Below, in pieces: positions 1 to 12,900 of a stretch of 64,000 nt of DNA. The notes below the pieces were generated by a model. The model saw only the letters and a program-made list of their open reading frames with translations, had not been told where the DNA came from and did not search any database. The stretch's first letter is position 1. Each line of letters begins with the position of its first letter. The position numbers and the translations under genes were made by a program. The DNA is from Tomocerus qinae (lineage: Eukaryota; Arthropoda; Collembola; Entomobryomorpha; Tomoceridae). The stretch covers positions 8,675,501 through 8,739,500 of the forward strand of contig CM034550.1 of assembly GCA_020055645.1 (NCBI GenBank), written 5' to 3'.

Positions 1-271
1 AGGTAGATTTTAGTTGAGGTTTCTTTCGTTTGAGTTTAAATGTGGCTACAGATTCCATTATATATATATTATAAGTGTAATATGCATAGCTTCGTTTCTA
101 TATTCTGCATTAAACAAGTGTACTAATCGGCTGTATATATATAAAACGGATTCTATATGACCTTGCATATAATTATCATATAATAAAGGTACAGACAGGC
201 TAATTCGGTTCATTAATAAATTAAATTATTGTATCAAAATGTATTTCTACTTCTACATCAGGTAAGTAACA

Positions 272-300
272 AGAGAGAGAGAGAGAAAGAGAGGGAGAGA
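272..300. repeat. (GA)n microsatellite
   Basis: Nearly pure purine dinucleotide run, gagagagagagagaaagaga followed by ggga variants. Confidence 0.9.
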
Positions 301-3300
301 ATAAGACTTTGTAATCCGATAAGAAATACTAAATAGCAATTTATTAGTACGGGATCATTTAACTTGTTTGAGTTGCTTCTTCAGAGTTTATAATATGAGT
401 ATGAGTAACTGTAGTCTACCGGTACTGTAGTTATTGTATTTGTTAGTCCTCCTGCCATTTTATTATCATTAATACGTATAGTTGTATAGGACCACACTGA
501 TTAAATCTATCCCCGAGAGTTTTTGCGAGTTTCCTGTAGCATCCTTTGTAATCAGTACGTAAAATTAATCTTCCTGCTTAAGTTGACCTGTTTTAAATGA
601 ATTTTTAGTAGTAACCTTTTAACCAGTAATTATCCTGCCTATATAATGGAGAGTTATTATATGTAGCTGTACTATTCCTGAATGAAGTAATAAAAAACCC
701 GCCTTACCGTAGCATTAAAAATAAAGATTGTTTCGGATCTCACTAACTATCCTGAGCTTGTTTCACTAATAGCTGAAATCTTAACAATACTAACAAGGTT
801 TCAATAAATTAAAAGTATGTATTTACATCGACACCAGTATTCAGAAAGGAATCACCTTTACCCGTAACAAAACAGTTCTATCTTTGTTTGCTAAGTTTAT
901 CAGTTCATTTTAGGTGACAATGACATGTTATGACAAGGTTGCAGAATATTTCAATTTTTCAGGTCTGCTCCTTCTATAAGGGTCCTGTGTGCTTATTTTT
1001 TTTGCCATGAAATAATCCCTGAAATCGTTTTTAGCATTGCTACATACTACTTCGGCTTATATAAATTATATACTTATTATACCTGTTCCGCCTATATTAA
1101 ATGTATACTGTGAGATATAAAATAATTATTATGCCTAGCTAAATCTAGTATAACTTATTATTAGCCAAGTTAAATGATCCCATATTAATTAATATGCTTT
1201 TAGTAAACTATAATAGTCTCTGTTGCTTAGGTCTTTATGTCGATGTCAATGTACTATAAGACCGAATCTTTTCCAGGGGTTAGTATAATCTAGTACTTCA
1301 AGTTTCACAATTAAAATTAAATAATTACACAGCATTGCATGCGACAGTCAACTTGATATTTTCGTATGATTATGAGTTTCTACTATTAACGTACAGACAG
1401 ATACACCAATTAGTATTTATAATAGTACTACTCGACCATACTGCTTTTTGCGTCTTCTTCGTTGTCCTAAATTGCAAACTCCAGTATCATCGATAGTAGT
1501 ATAGGCACCTATATTATTTTATCCTTCACGATTTTAATGTAGTAGTAGTAAATAGCTTAAAATTACTTGTAAAATATGTACGTGTGTATTGTACCTACTT
1601 TTAATATGAACTATATTGTATATAAACCTGTGAAAATCCTTTATTACTCCTGCAATAAAAATCCTTAATATTTGTTAACAGTGTACTGTACTATTTGTTG
1701 GTTTGGTTAGTATGTAGGTAATGTGTGTCTATGTGTTCGTACATAAGAATGTAAAGATTTAATTCAATGAGCAAAAAGGTAGTCAGCTGTAGCCTGTACT
1801 GTTTTTACATAACCTTATAACTCAAATACAATTTTGTTAAAAAAGATACTAAAACATAATTACGAATGAGCAACAGATTCCTCCCAAAAAATTTTAAAAA
1901 TCGAGAAGGATCTAAAAATGTCAACAAAATCTTGGTAAAATATTTCGAAAGTAAAATAAACTAGGAGGATAGTGAATTTAAGATATTATGTAGATCAAAT
2001 AGTGAGATATAGGTTATGTAATAGGTACAGTCGGACCTAGTAGTAATTAGACTATTTTTAATACGTATTTTTTTAGTAGTAGAAGTAGTAGTAAATATTT
2101 AGTACAAGGAGCTGTAGAATTTGATGTGAGAAAAAAGTTTAGTAGTGAATGAAGTAAATGACTGAATTGAGTTGAAATACACAACAGTTGCTATTTAGTA
2201 TTTCTAGATTTCCTATGAATTGACATAATATACAACAATATGAATTACATTATCTTCTTAAAGTTTGCTACTATTGTTTATCTAGCTAAGTATGTAGATT
2301 AGATATAGTTAAATTGTATAGTGTAATGCTTTCATTTGTAAAAGCTTTTTTGTACTTTCGAGTAAAATCTTCTTCGTTTGTTGTCCCTAAAAATATTTTA
2401 ATCGTTTAACTTACAATTAGCTCCTGTCTCTACCTCAACGGTTTACCGTTATGTTTTTTTTTACTCCGACTCAGAGTCAAGACCTGATTTACGATGTACG
2501 AGTAATAGTCATAGTAGTACATGTACATACAATTTACACACAGGTTTAAGTAATATTATAATTACACATAGTACATAAGATGTCATTTTGAGAGCACAAC
2601 GAATTGTCAAACTAGTTAGAGATAATTTCTGATTATGTACTATTTATATTTTTTGCCGTATTTATAGAATTAGAATTTCCAGTGCCCTGTGTATTTAATT
2701 AATTCAACGTGTGTGTGTGGGCTCGCTACATGATCAAAATGGTAATTTTGTTTATGTATGTATGTAATGTTTGTAGTTATGTATATTTAATTTGGACTAT
2801 TGACTATATAGAACAGAGAAACTACTAGAGTAGTATATATAGCACTATACTATTACTTATACGTCCTAAATGACATCTGTCCCTTGCATCGTCATCCCAA
2901 TCCAATACAGTAATCTATTCTGTTTATAACTGTAATTTGTACAACATAATCAAGGCACACATTCAGCAACAAGCAATCAACTTACAGTGTATGTAGTTTT
3001 AGTTTTACAATTTTGTGTTACGTTACATTTAGTATTTTACATTTCTTTTTTACCTAATTTAATTTGTATTCATTTGTCTCTTTTCTTCGTTTCGTCTATT
3101 TGTATTTTTTGATTCCAATGAAGCGGCTATCGTTTTTGTATTGTTTAATAATTGTATTGCATTGTATTTGACTTTTCCAATCGAATACGACCCAAACAAA
3201 TCAAGTTATTCAAATCTGTCCGAATCTTCCTGTCCAAATAGTATGAGCTGCTTAATACAAATACAATAGCAATCATAATAATAATAAATATTACATAATT

Positions 3301-4144
3301 TTACTCTGAGCTCTTAATTTACAATTAAATTTGGTTTTCCACTTCAAATTGCCAAATTCTTCGCTTCATTTCCATCAATCCTAAAGCACAACATACACTC
3401 GTAGGTTTCCTTTGTACATTCAATTCTTTTTTCTTCACATCCCACTCATCATCTCGCATCGCACGATTCGCACACCCATTCACACAAAACCAGTTTGGTT
3501 CTAGTTATCTATAGTATTTGTATATAGTATTATGTATTTTTATGTTATAATAATATTATTGTATTTCCTTTCCCTTTTTATTGGATTTTCGGTAAATTTT
3601 TTAGAAAAAAACTTAGTAGTTGATTCCAAAATTTGTAACTTCAGTGAGCCTCGCGTTGCAGGAAATTTAGCTGTTTCTTTCGCAAAAAACCTATATTAAC
3701 TATATTTTTCTACTTTTCATATCTAAACTAAACTGTAATAGTGTAAGTATATTGGATTGGTTTGGATGTAGTACAGTAGTACACATAGTACATACTAGGA
3801 TTACAATTTACATGTTATTTAGCTCTAATCTAGAGTAAAAGTGTTAATGTATTCAGTCAGAAATTAAAATTACAGAAAATATGGAGCAAGTGTTCAAAAA
3901 AAAAAAGAAAAATTTCCCAAATCTACCAATCCTTTTTGAAATTTTGAAAAACGGACCGAATGGTATAATTTAAAAGAATTTAGCATGCTGCACTACATTG
4001 CATACAATACCTACGTACACTATTACACTTTTCACATAATAGACTATCCAACTAGTATAATATGTAGATAGAGTGACTTTAGAATTACATTTAAAGTTAA
4101 TAGTAAAAGAGGTACTTTCGTTCCTAGTCGTTTCATCGGTAGTT

Positions 4145-4185
4145 ATTTGTTTGTTTGTATGCATGTTTGTTTGTTTGTTTTGTTT
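4145..4185. repeat. (TTTG)n imperfect microsatellite
   Basis: Runs of ttgtttgtttg interrupted once by tatgcatg, continuing to gttttgttt. Confidence 0.85.
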
Positions 4186-6796
4186 ACAGATTGTTAAAAT
4201 ACGTATATACGTACAGTTTGACAAAATTTTGTCTTGATTTCATTTTTCTACGACTACATCACTAGCACACTACCCTAGACTACTACACTGCGACCGAATA
4301 CTCATCGCTTACTCAATATTTTCAATAGAACTGTGTATGTAGACACATATAGTAGATAAGAGAGGGTGTTAGTACAATTACAAATGCCTACATTTAAATC
4401 AAGTCAACAATTAATTTCAGTACCAATGGTATTTAAACTGTTGTTTGTATTAGTAGTAAAGTATAATATAGCTAGTATGTTTATATAGTTGCTGAGGTAA
4501 GTTTCGTCAGTTTTCCTTTAAACTAGAGCAAATATTCATAATTGTAAGTGTACAATACTTCTACCACCTACTATATTAGTATACTACGGCAATACAATAA
4601 TAATCATTCTCTTCCTATGCCTAGTATACAATTTACATTAAGAAAAATTCCAAAAAGATTATTTACATACATTTCTGTCTGTCTGTACTGTTAGTGTACT
4701 TCCCTCAGTACATCAATATAAATACAAGAGCAAACAAAACTACAAGACAAGAGTCCCTTCTACTACTTTACAGTAGGTACACATCAACTTACTCTACTAC
4801 TGCACTTACATTAATATTTATAGTATAATAATAATATATATAATATAGTTTTAGAAGTTAGTTAGTTGACCCCTAAGGGGAAATATTCAGGTACTTGTAT
4901 TTTCTGTGACGGAGAACAAATGCTCTTAGTCAAATGTTCTGTCCGTCAACATTTAGGATATTATTTCCTGGGTTAAAAATGTGATTCTGTTTCCTGTTTG
5001 TTTGTTGTGGTACGTGGTGGTGTGTGGTTTCATGTGGCGATGCGTGGGTGGTGCTTTTATTCGACTGCATTCCTAATTACATACTACTCACAATAGTACA
5101 CTCCCCAATTTGCTCCTTCCACTGGACTCACCCAGTTTCATTTTGTAAACAATATTTGGAGCATATGAAACCAGTCCTTTTTAATCATTCCTCATTGTCA
5201 CTCGGTCAAAGGAATATTCGTCTAAAAACATAATTTTGCAAATATCAATTTGTCATCTACTGTGTAGTATGTATATGTATATATTTATTTAGGTACTAGT
5301 ATAATCATGTATTAATTTAAATTACAAATCCTTAAACTTAATATATTATTTTTGTCAACTCAACTGACCAATACCACTAGATCTTGTACGCATTTCATTT
5401 TTATTCACTCCTTTTGATTAGGTTTCTCGGGACCTTCTGTTCTCTTTTCTATGTAAATCAATCTAATACCTTTACATTGCGCGAGGAGTCTGGAAACTTG
5501 TCTATTAGCATTGAATTGATTACATTACTTGTTAAACCAAACCAGCGTTATGACTTCAATGCAACGTATTTATCAATCAGTCCTGTTTTAAATCAATTAG
5601 TAGTCTTGTCACATAATTGCAATTATCATTTCAAAAAACTCCGTCAAGTTGAATTCAAGATTAGAAACGAATAATAATTACTAACCCAACAAAATTAACC
5701 TACTTCAGTTAAACACAGTCTTCAAACGTCACAATTTTTTCAACGAATAATTAATATTACCAGTCAACTACGAATTCCCTTCAAATGGGCTTTTCATCAA
5801 AATCAACCTTCTGTTTCCTTTCATTTTCTAAACAACAGAAAATCATAGTAATGGGTTCATTTAACAAACGTAATTTTCATTTTTATCAATTAACAATTAA
5901 TTCCTTCCATCTTTCAGTGCAATGTTCATGTTCAAGTCTCCAGACACCAGAAAAAAACTTCTGATAATTTTTGCAGAATTTGTAATGTTATTTGCTACTA
6001 CACTAGATAATTACCTACTGTGTATGTATGTAGTAGTTGACCCTAATTACATTATTCAATTAAGTCAGGCGTGTTTCTGTGTGGATGTGTTTTGTACTCT
6101 TTTAACGACCTGCTGCTCCTAACTAAGCTAAAACCTGTCATCAAGTTCTGTTCACTTGACTATTCGTTTACATTATAGATCCAAATAAAATTATTATTAT
6201 TGTATTCGATTACCTGTCTGTCTATACAGATAACATTACACACTAGAATATAAACGAAATACCTTAAATACCTCAAAAAGATAGGTTTAAATTACTCATT
6301 CACACGTATGTGTTTGCTAATACTAACTGTTTGAAAATATTAATGTTTACGAAAAATTCATTACATACACGGCACACTTAATCAATGTAACATACTTGGC
6401 AAAGCTACTCTTAGATTAACAATAATAACAGAAATTGCAGTAGTAATAGTAATAATAACAACAATAATAATATTTAAGCTTAAATTACCCGTATTTGTTT
6501 ATAGTGTGTTTAAATTACCTTAATTTTTTCAGGATTTTTACAGTTTCATTTTGTTTGTATATGTATGCACGTAGGTAATCTTATTTTAAAGTAATATAAT
6601 GCAGTATGCAGTAGTGTACTTCATTCAACAATCTTCAGTCAAGTTGTACTTTTCATGATTTACTTTTGAGCTGACTCTGGAACACGTAACGTTTTCACAC
6701 ATAAATACACATGATGACACATTACTCTCACTCTATTCAACGAGCTAATTGTGTAACCACTAGCTTTGTCACCAGCGATATTTAATACTTACCATA

Positions 6797-6946
6797 TTAG
6801 TGGACGCAATTGGCTACCACCTCCTCGTCCACATCAACATCGTGCTGATGGTCTATTGGATTTCGGACTATTCGCATTAGCAGTGGGTCTGCTACGCCGT
6901 CATTGTTAGGTCCGGGTATTATTCCATTCATATGAGGATGACCACC
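6797..6946 (-). CDS. Coding exon 21: distal tail and stop
   Basis: After gtgttcag, phase 0 gives GGHPHMNGIIPGPNNDGVAD, PLLMRIVRNP, an acidic DVDVDEE run and ANCVH, then TAA (6797-6799). The other two frames stop early. A consensus donor GTAAGT starts 4 nt after the stop, so the transcript may continue into a spliced 3' UTR. Confidence 0.8.
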   Translation of the reverse strand, partial: GGHPHMNGIIPGPNNDGVADPLLMRIVRNPIDHQHDVDVDEEVVANCVH

Positions 6947-9900
6947 CTGAACACAAAATCATTTATCATTTACACATTCATTCTACCTTAATACATAAAT
7001 AAACAATTTTTCATGAAAATTACCTTTGTGTCTATATGCTGGTCAGCAGCTGTCAAACTTTCTAGAACTTTCATCTCAACACAATTTAAAGACTCCAGTG
7101 ATCTTTTAGAACGTGGTGGATGACCATTTCCATTCAGGTAAACTAACAAAGTGTGAATTATATTTATCAGAAATAAGTAAAACTAAAAAAATAATACCCA
7201 TCATTGCATCAATATTATAATCTTCTGAACTTACTTCCAATTTCTGGACGAGCAGGTAACGGGAAGCAGCGATGTCTACACATAATGATTGTGGCACAAA
7301 GGATAATGCAACAAATGCCGAGAGCAACACCAAGTATTATTCCTAAAAGTTTATTCACAGATTATATTAATTCCTAAGCCACTAATTAGCACAAAGGTTT
7401 TAAAGAATTTCGAACATACCTAAATGTTGCTGATTAAGAGAACTGATAATTCCTATCTCTGAAGTGGAATTAGGGTCAGATCTATCGTTCATTATTGATG
7501 GAGGTTCAGGAAGCCTTGTAAAAATCCAAACGTGAATAACTTCAGACGGTTGACCAACGCCAGCCTTAGTCTCTGCTAGAACCCGCACAGCATAATGCTC
7601 ATTCAAAGTCAGGTTTTCCAAACACATCTTTGTTGTGTTTGTTGGCTTCATTTTCCAACTATTGTCTACATTGGGGAAATAATGCATTACAATTCCTGCT
7701 TCATCAAGTATGAGTGTTTCAAAGGGGTAATGAGCAAACCTGGTGAAGTCAGTGACGACTCTGTACCAGCATTTCCGATAATACTATTTTTATCCTGAGA
7801 CTCCGCAGATGTATTTTTTTTGTACTGAACCAAATATCTGTCGATTATTCCGTTGCTTTGGGTAGGTGGCTTCCATTCAATTTTAATCAGTGTCTGGTTT
7901 AGTACTTGCCAATTTAATTCCATGGGTGATCCTGGTACTGAAATACAATACGAAATAGTAAATACATCTTCTACTTAAGAATCCATTAATTAACACAATT
8001 TTCTAAAAATGCTTACTTCCGCTGTATGTACGAGATTCAACTTTTTGTGAATATGGACCTCCCAGACCAGACAGCCCAGTTACTTGCACAACAAATTCGT
8101 AAGAGGTAAACGCTTTTAGCTCTTTGATTTCCACAGTTTCACTTGTGCTAAAAATTGGATAAATGAGTTCAATTAATATGTACATCCGTGCCACATGCGA
8201 CAAAACTTAAAATGAAATTATTATTTTTATTATGAAAATCAGATGAGTTATTATTTCCAATTACCTTCTAATATATTTAAATTCACTCACGTCCACTTCA
8301 TTGTACTTGACAGTATAATAAAAAGCAACTTGTGTTTTGTTGAATTTGGGTCGCTCCCACGTAAGGCGAACTTCAACAGCACTGTAGAAATGAGGTACAA
8401 TAATAGTATGATGAGTTACCAAAATAACATAGCGCTTTAGATGCGTGTAGGTATAAAAATATCAATCAATGCGAAATAAAATTGTCTCAAGAGACCTTAT
8501 GGGATGAGCTTGAAGTCCAACAACACTAGGAAGGTTATCTTCTGTTTCTGGTGTATACCCGTTTGAATTAGGAAACGTTTTGATGGTTTTGCTTGCCACA
8601 TCGGATTCCCACGTTTCTCCATATGACTGCACTGTAATCTCATAAGACGTTGATGGAACTATGGAATAAATTCAAGTGAGTGAGTGGTTTTATTATTCTG
8701 CTATTTTCTACCTAATGCAAAAAATGTTTTATACCATTCTTACCAAAATTGGTGAACAAATATTCACGAACTGAATTATCGTAGACATAAAAGGGACCGT
8801 AGCATACAACATCATCTATACCATCCTTGTACGTCCAAAATGTCAGCCGAAATCCCTTAATAGAGACTTCCTTGGAGACACTCCAATTTACTTGGATTGA
8901 TGATGAATTCAAGACAGTTAAATGGAGCGAAGGTGCGCTGTAGTCCTCTCCGCTTACATTTGGATTGAGATTTGTACTATTTGCAGCGAGTGGGACGGGT
9001 ATCCAAGCGAAACTGTCCTTATTCAATGGCCAACCGGCTGAGGTACTTGGTATCAGTCGCATTTCATATGGTAGTCCTGGTGTCAAATCTATCAATGATA
9101 ATAGCCAATATTATAACACATATAAAGTAACTACAACATGTAAACACACATCAATGAATTATAGCTTCGTTCTTTTACCTGTTAAAACAAATTCCTCCGC
9201 TTCTCCGTCAATGTAACACACATTGGCGAATTCCCCATCAATGGGTCTCCATTGTAATTTGTACAATGTAATCTTCCCCCTAGCCTTCTCATTGTTTAAC
9301 GGTCTCCATCTGATTCGAGTTTGAGTAGCTGGACCGTGCTGTTCGAAAATTATAGTCTTAATCGCTGTAATTGGCACTGTGAATTCAAAGAGACGGATTT
9401 AGCACTTGGGAAATGTAGATACACCATTATACGGTACTCTATACATAGACACTTACCATCTTCTAGGGTTTTGCAAATAATTTTAGAAGATTGGGCACTG
9501 AAATAAAATGAAAAAGTTTGCTATAGTACATACATTACAAAAAGGATAAACTGCATAATCATATTAATAATATCCATGAATGTGTGATAAATATAAGATT
9601 TACCTCACAGATATCCTAGAATACGCTCTAACGTAAATACCTGTAAATTTTAAAAAGACGAAATGATTAAAAACTCGCATTCAATGTCAACGAGTTTCAA
9701 AATAAGAAACTTTCTTACTATAGTTCATGTGAGGCATGAGACCCTCGATGGTAAAATTAGAAAGCTTTGTAACTTGCTGTCGTTCTTCGCCTCCTAAATA
9801 TGAATAGAGAATGTTATAGCTTTGAAAAAGACTTTTGATTGAAAATATCGAGTAGTAAATGGGAATGGTAAATGAAAATGTGTACCAATAGGCGTGTAGT

Positions 9901-12900
9901 GAATGGTGACAGCCTGAAAATCCAACCTGGAGATAGTTCTCCACGAAACAGTAATAGCCCTAGTGAAATTTTGTACACATTGCAGATCGACAGGAGCATC
10001 AGGGGCTTCTCGGTTGCTCTCAACCAGGAGACGAGATGTTCCGATAGCATAAATTTGATCCTCTGCAATGACTTCACATTGGTAGAAGCCAGAATCATTG
10101 CGAATTGTATTGGAGATGACAATTTCATTTCCACGAGTCTGCTGTCAAATAGAAATCATTTAATTTTAATATACATCAGTCCTGTCTCATCTCATTTTGC
10201 TCCTACAGATCAAAAACAATGATACTGAACTGACTTTGACTCTGCCTCTTCCCGTTTCCAGGAGTTGACCATCTTTGTACCATATGAGGGAAAATGGGTT
10301 TTGAACTTTGCATTCGAATCGAACTGTTTTTGCTGGAGGCAATTCGCAAGACTGAGACTGTTTGAGGAGAGCTGGTAATCTTGCGACTTGAATAGTCTAA
10401 ATAGATATTGAGGATAAACAAATAAGAAAAACATGCAAACAGTTTTATGACTACTTACTAATGTAAATACTCTATAAGTATTTATTTATGCAACGTGTGC
10501 GATTTTTTACTTGTCTGATGGGATTGCCCACTCCATTGCTGGCTAGGCAAGTGTAATTGCCTAGAGGGTTTGCATTTGCTGCCGTGAGTTCGACTCTGTC
10601 GAAGCCGATTTTCCCATCGGACAATATCTTAACAAGAGGACTAATGGTCGTTCCATTATCTAGCACAAAGAAAATTAGCACGTCTTAATAAACAGTATCA
10701 CACGCCATTAAATCCCAAAGGTGTTTATTTAGACTGATAAATGAAACGTGACTTCTTACCGACTTCATAAGTTAACACCCAGGTGATGCTGGGCTGAGGT
10801 AGTCCAGTAGCTACGCACTCCAACACGAAAACTTCCTCTTCATCAAGAACAAGAAGGGAATCTCTGCCAAATGTAGAACTTGGAATTGGAAGGAACTTTG
10901 GTGGCTCAGAACTTATACCCGCATCTTGTGGTAAAACGTTTAAATTGATTTCCACTGAGTGCTCTTTTTTTAACACGTCATTTCTTGCAGTACACCTTTC
11001 GAAAATAAACATCAATACTCTCATTATCACAATTAGAGATTTAATAGGTACATTTATAAAAGAAACGTTTCTAGTTTACACATAGAGATGAATTACGACT
11101 TACTTATAGACGCCAGCATCAGATAGCTGCACATTGGAAATAAGAAGAGTACCTGAGGAAAGTATGTTGTACCTAAAATGCAAGAAATACTTTCTTAGTC
11201 ATGTAGGTGAAAGTTGTCTCACGATGAACAACCTTCTTTCTCGCAACAAAAATGGCAATGTAAATGTAAACGATGCAAGTGGACAGTGAAAGAACAGAAA
11301 ATTGGAGCTGAACTAACCTAGAATCATATTCCTGAGTAAGAGACAAGTTTTCTCCTCGAAGCCACGTAACTTGAGACGAAGAAAGCCGAGGGGTTGATCG
11401 AATTTGGCACTCGAGTAACGCGATGTCTCTCGCTTTAGTTGTAATTTCTTGTACTTCAACGGCTTCAAATACTAGAAAATTACAATAAAAATCCCCAAAT
11501 TAAAATTTTCTAGTAATGCATAATAAATTCGTTTTGTTTCTTTGTAATTAAAATGTATGTGTATGCATGTTAGATTGATTTTCTGGAACAATGCCTAAGA
11601 AGAATAATTATATCATTAAAAGCATGTAGCATGTAGGTATTTACTTATTAGTGTTTTTTGTATGTAATTAGAACAAGGCCCCAGGTATTCATAGTAGGAA
11701 AGAAAGAAGGAACTGAAAGAACAGTATGAAATTTCATTCGAATGTGACACCTGTCCAAAACATTTATAGAGTCTAATGTGGATGTAATGGAAACATGAAA
11801 TCCTCGGAACTCCCATTTCCCAAGCAAACAAAGTGAAAAACTTTTGCAAATTAATCAAAAGTGTAACTACCCACATTCGTGTCGTAATCATCTAGCGAGC
11901 ACGATGTTTACATTGTATACAACATTCGCATATTCCACATGAGAGCTCCGAGAACTACTTATGAATCTCTTCCATGTGAACGTGTAGGTATTTTCATCAC
12001 ACTCCTCGAACTCAAAACAAGTATGCTCAAGTTCTTTCACCATAGATGTTTATTGCACACACAATCTAAAAGTAAGTACACGTGTTAAGCGTGTTTTGTC
12101 TTACGTTCCACACGGTCGGAGGAACCTACTATGCAATTAATTAATAATGATCTAACCTCATCATATCACTCACGTTCTCTGAACAGTACACCTACATTTT
12201 TCATCAACCTCTATTCTATATAGAGTAGTAGCAAGTATTTGTAATGTAATCATTTCTAGATTGAAACAAAGGGACCGCAAGCCTACTTACTCTACTTAGG
12301 CTATCGGTAAATGAATAATGCACTTTATTAAGTAGACAGTCACTCTATAAAGTGAGTGACATCCCATCATAAGTACCACGCATCTGCCTGACATATTAAA
12401 AACACACGTGTGTAAACAAATCCTTCAGTCCACTTGTCCAGGAGAGAGAAACCGAGTCATGGACACGAATCAAGTTGGTTCAACTTGTAATTACAACGAG
12501 TAAAGACAAAGAAAATCCGACAAGACAGGGAAACGCACGACAAGTAAATAGCCACGTTTATACATCCTTACTATAGTAAGAAATAATAATATGTAAGTTA
12601 ACGTAGCATTGCGTGTCTGTCATTGTGTCTTCTTTTTTCATATCCGCCTCCTTTATCCAAATACATAGAAATCCAACCAACATGAATTTACACACGTACA
12701 CTTACTCGTTCCCTCTCATTTCCAAAGTTTTCCTAGACTGTCATTAGGAGGAGATATTTACAAATTCATATTATATACCTCACGTCGACATCCACCAACT
12801 ATTAAGTATACATGATCCCATCTAGTTTTCAGTTTTCCTCCACAAAAGCAAAAGCACGTGCGTATCTACGCAAAACTACTATCTCTAACTGTTTTCCTTT

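Larger units (their letters stand above)
1..6796. other. 3' flank or non-coding 3' UTR region of the receptor gene
   Basis: AT-rich DNA with G-over-C skew on the plus strand in the first 3 kb and many tagtag/tacgta words. It includes a (GA)n run, a (TTTG)n run and a short imperfect hairpin near 4907-4948. A 96-codon plus-strand ORF without an ATG at 5384-5674 has no recognisable domain. No minus-strand stretch here reads as a further receptor exon. No secure gene is seen. Confidence 0.6.

Noticed and set aside
7106..7333. Minus-strand ORF with a hydrophobic start
   Set aside because: It is the wrong frame of the transmembrane exon read into the next intron. The correct frame joins exons 18 and 20.
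6947..7420. Assignment to DCC, neogenin or frazzled with six FN3 domains
   Set aside because: No sixth FN3 domain lies between FN3-5 and the membrane, the tail is short, and P1-P3 motifs are not evident. Protogenin/Nope-like is the better fit.
8281..8291. GTGAGT donor-like site within exon 15
   Set aside because: Using it leaves phase 0, which breaks the frame of exon 16. The donor at 8264 keeps phase and completes the FN3 strand.
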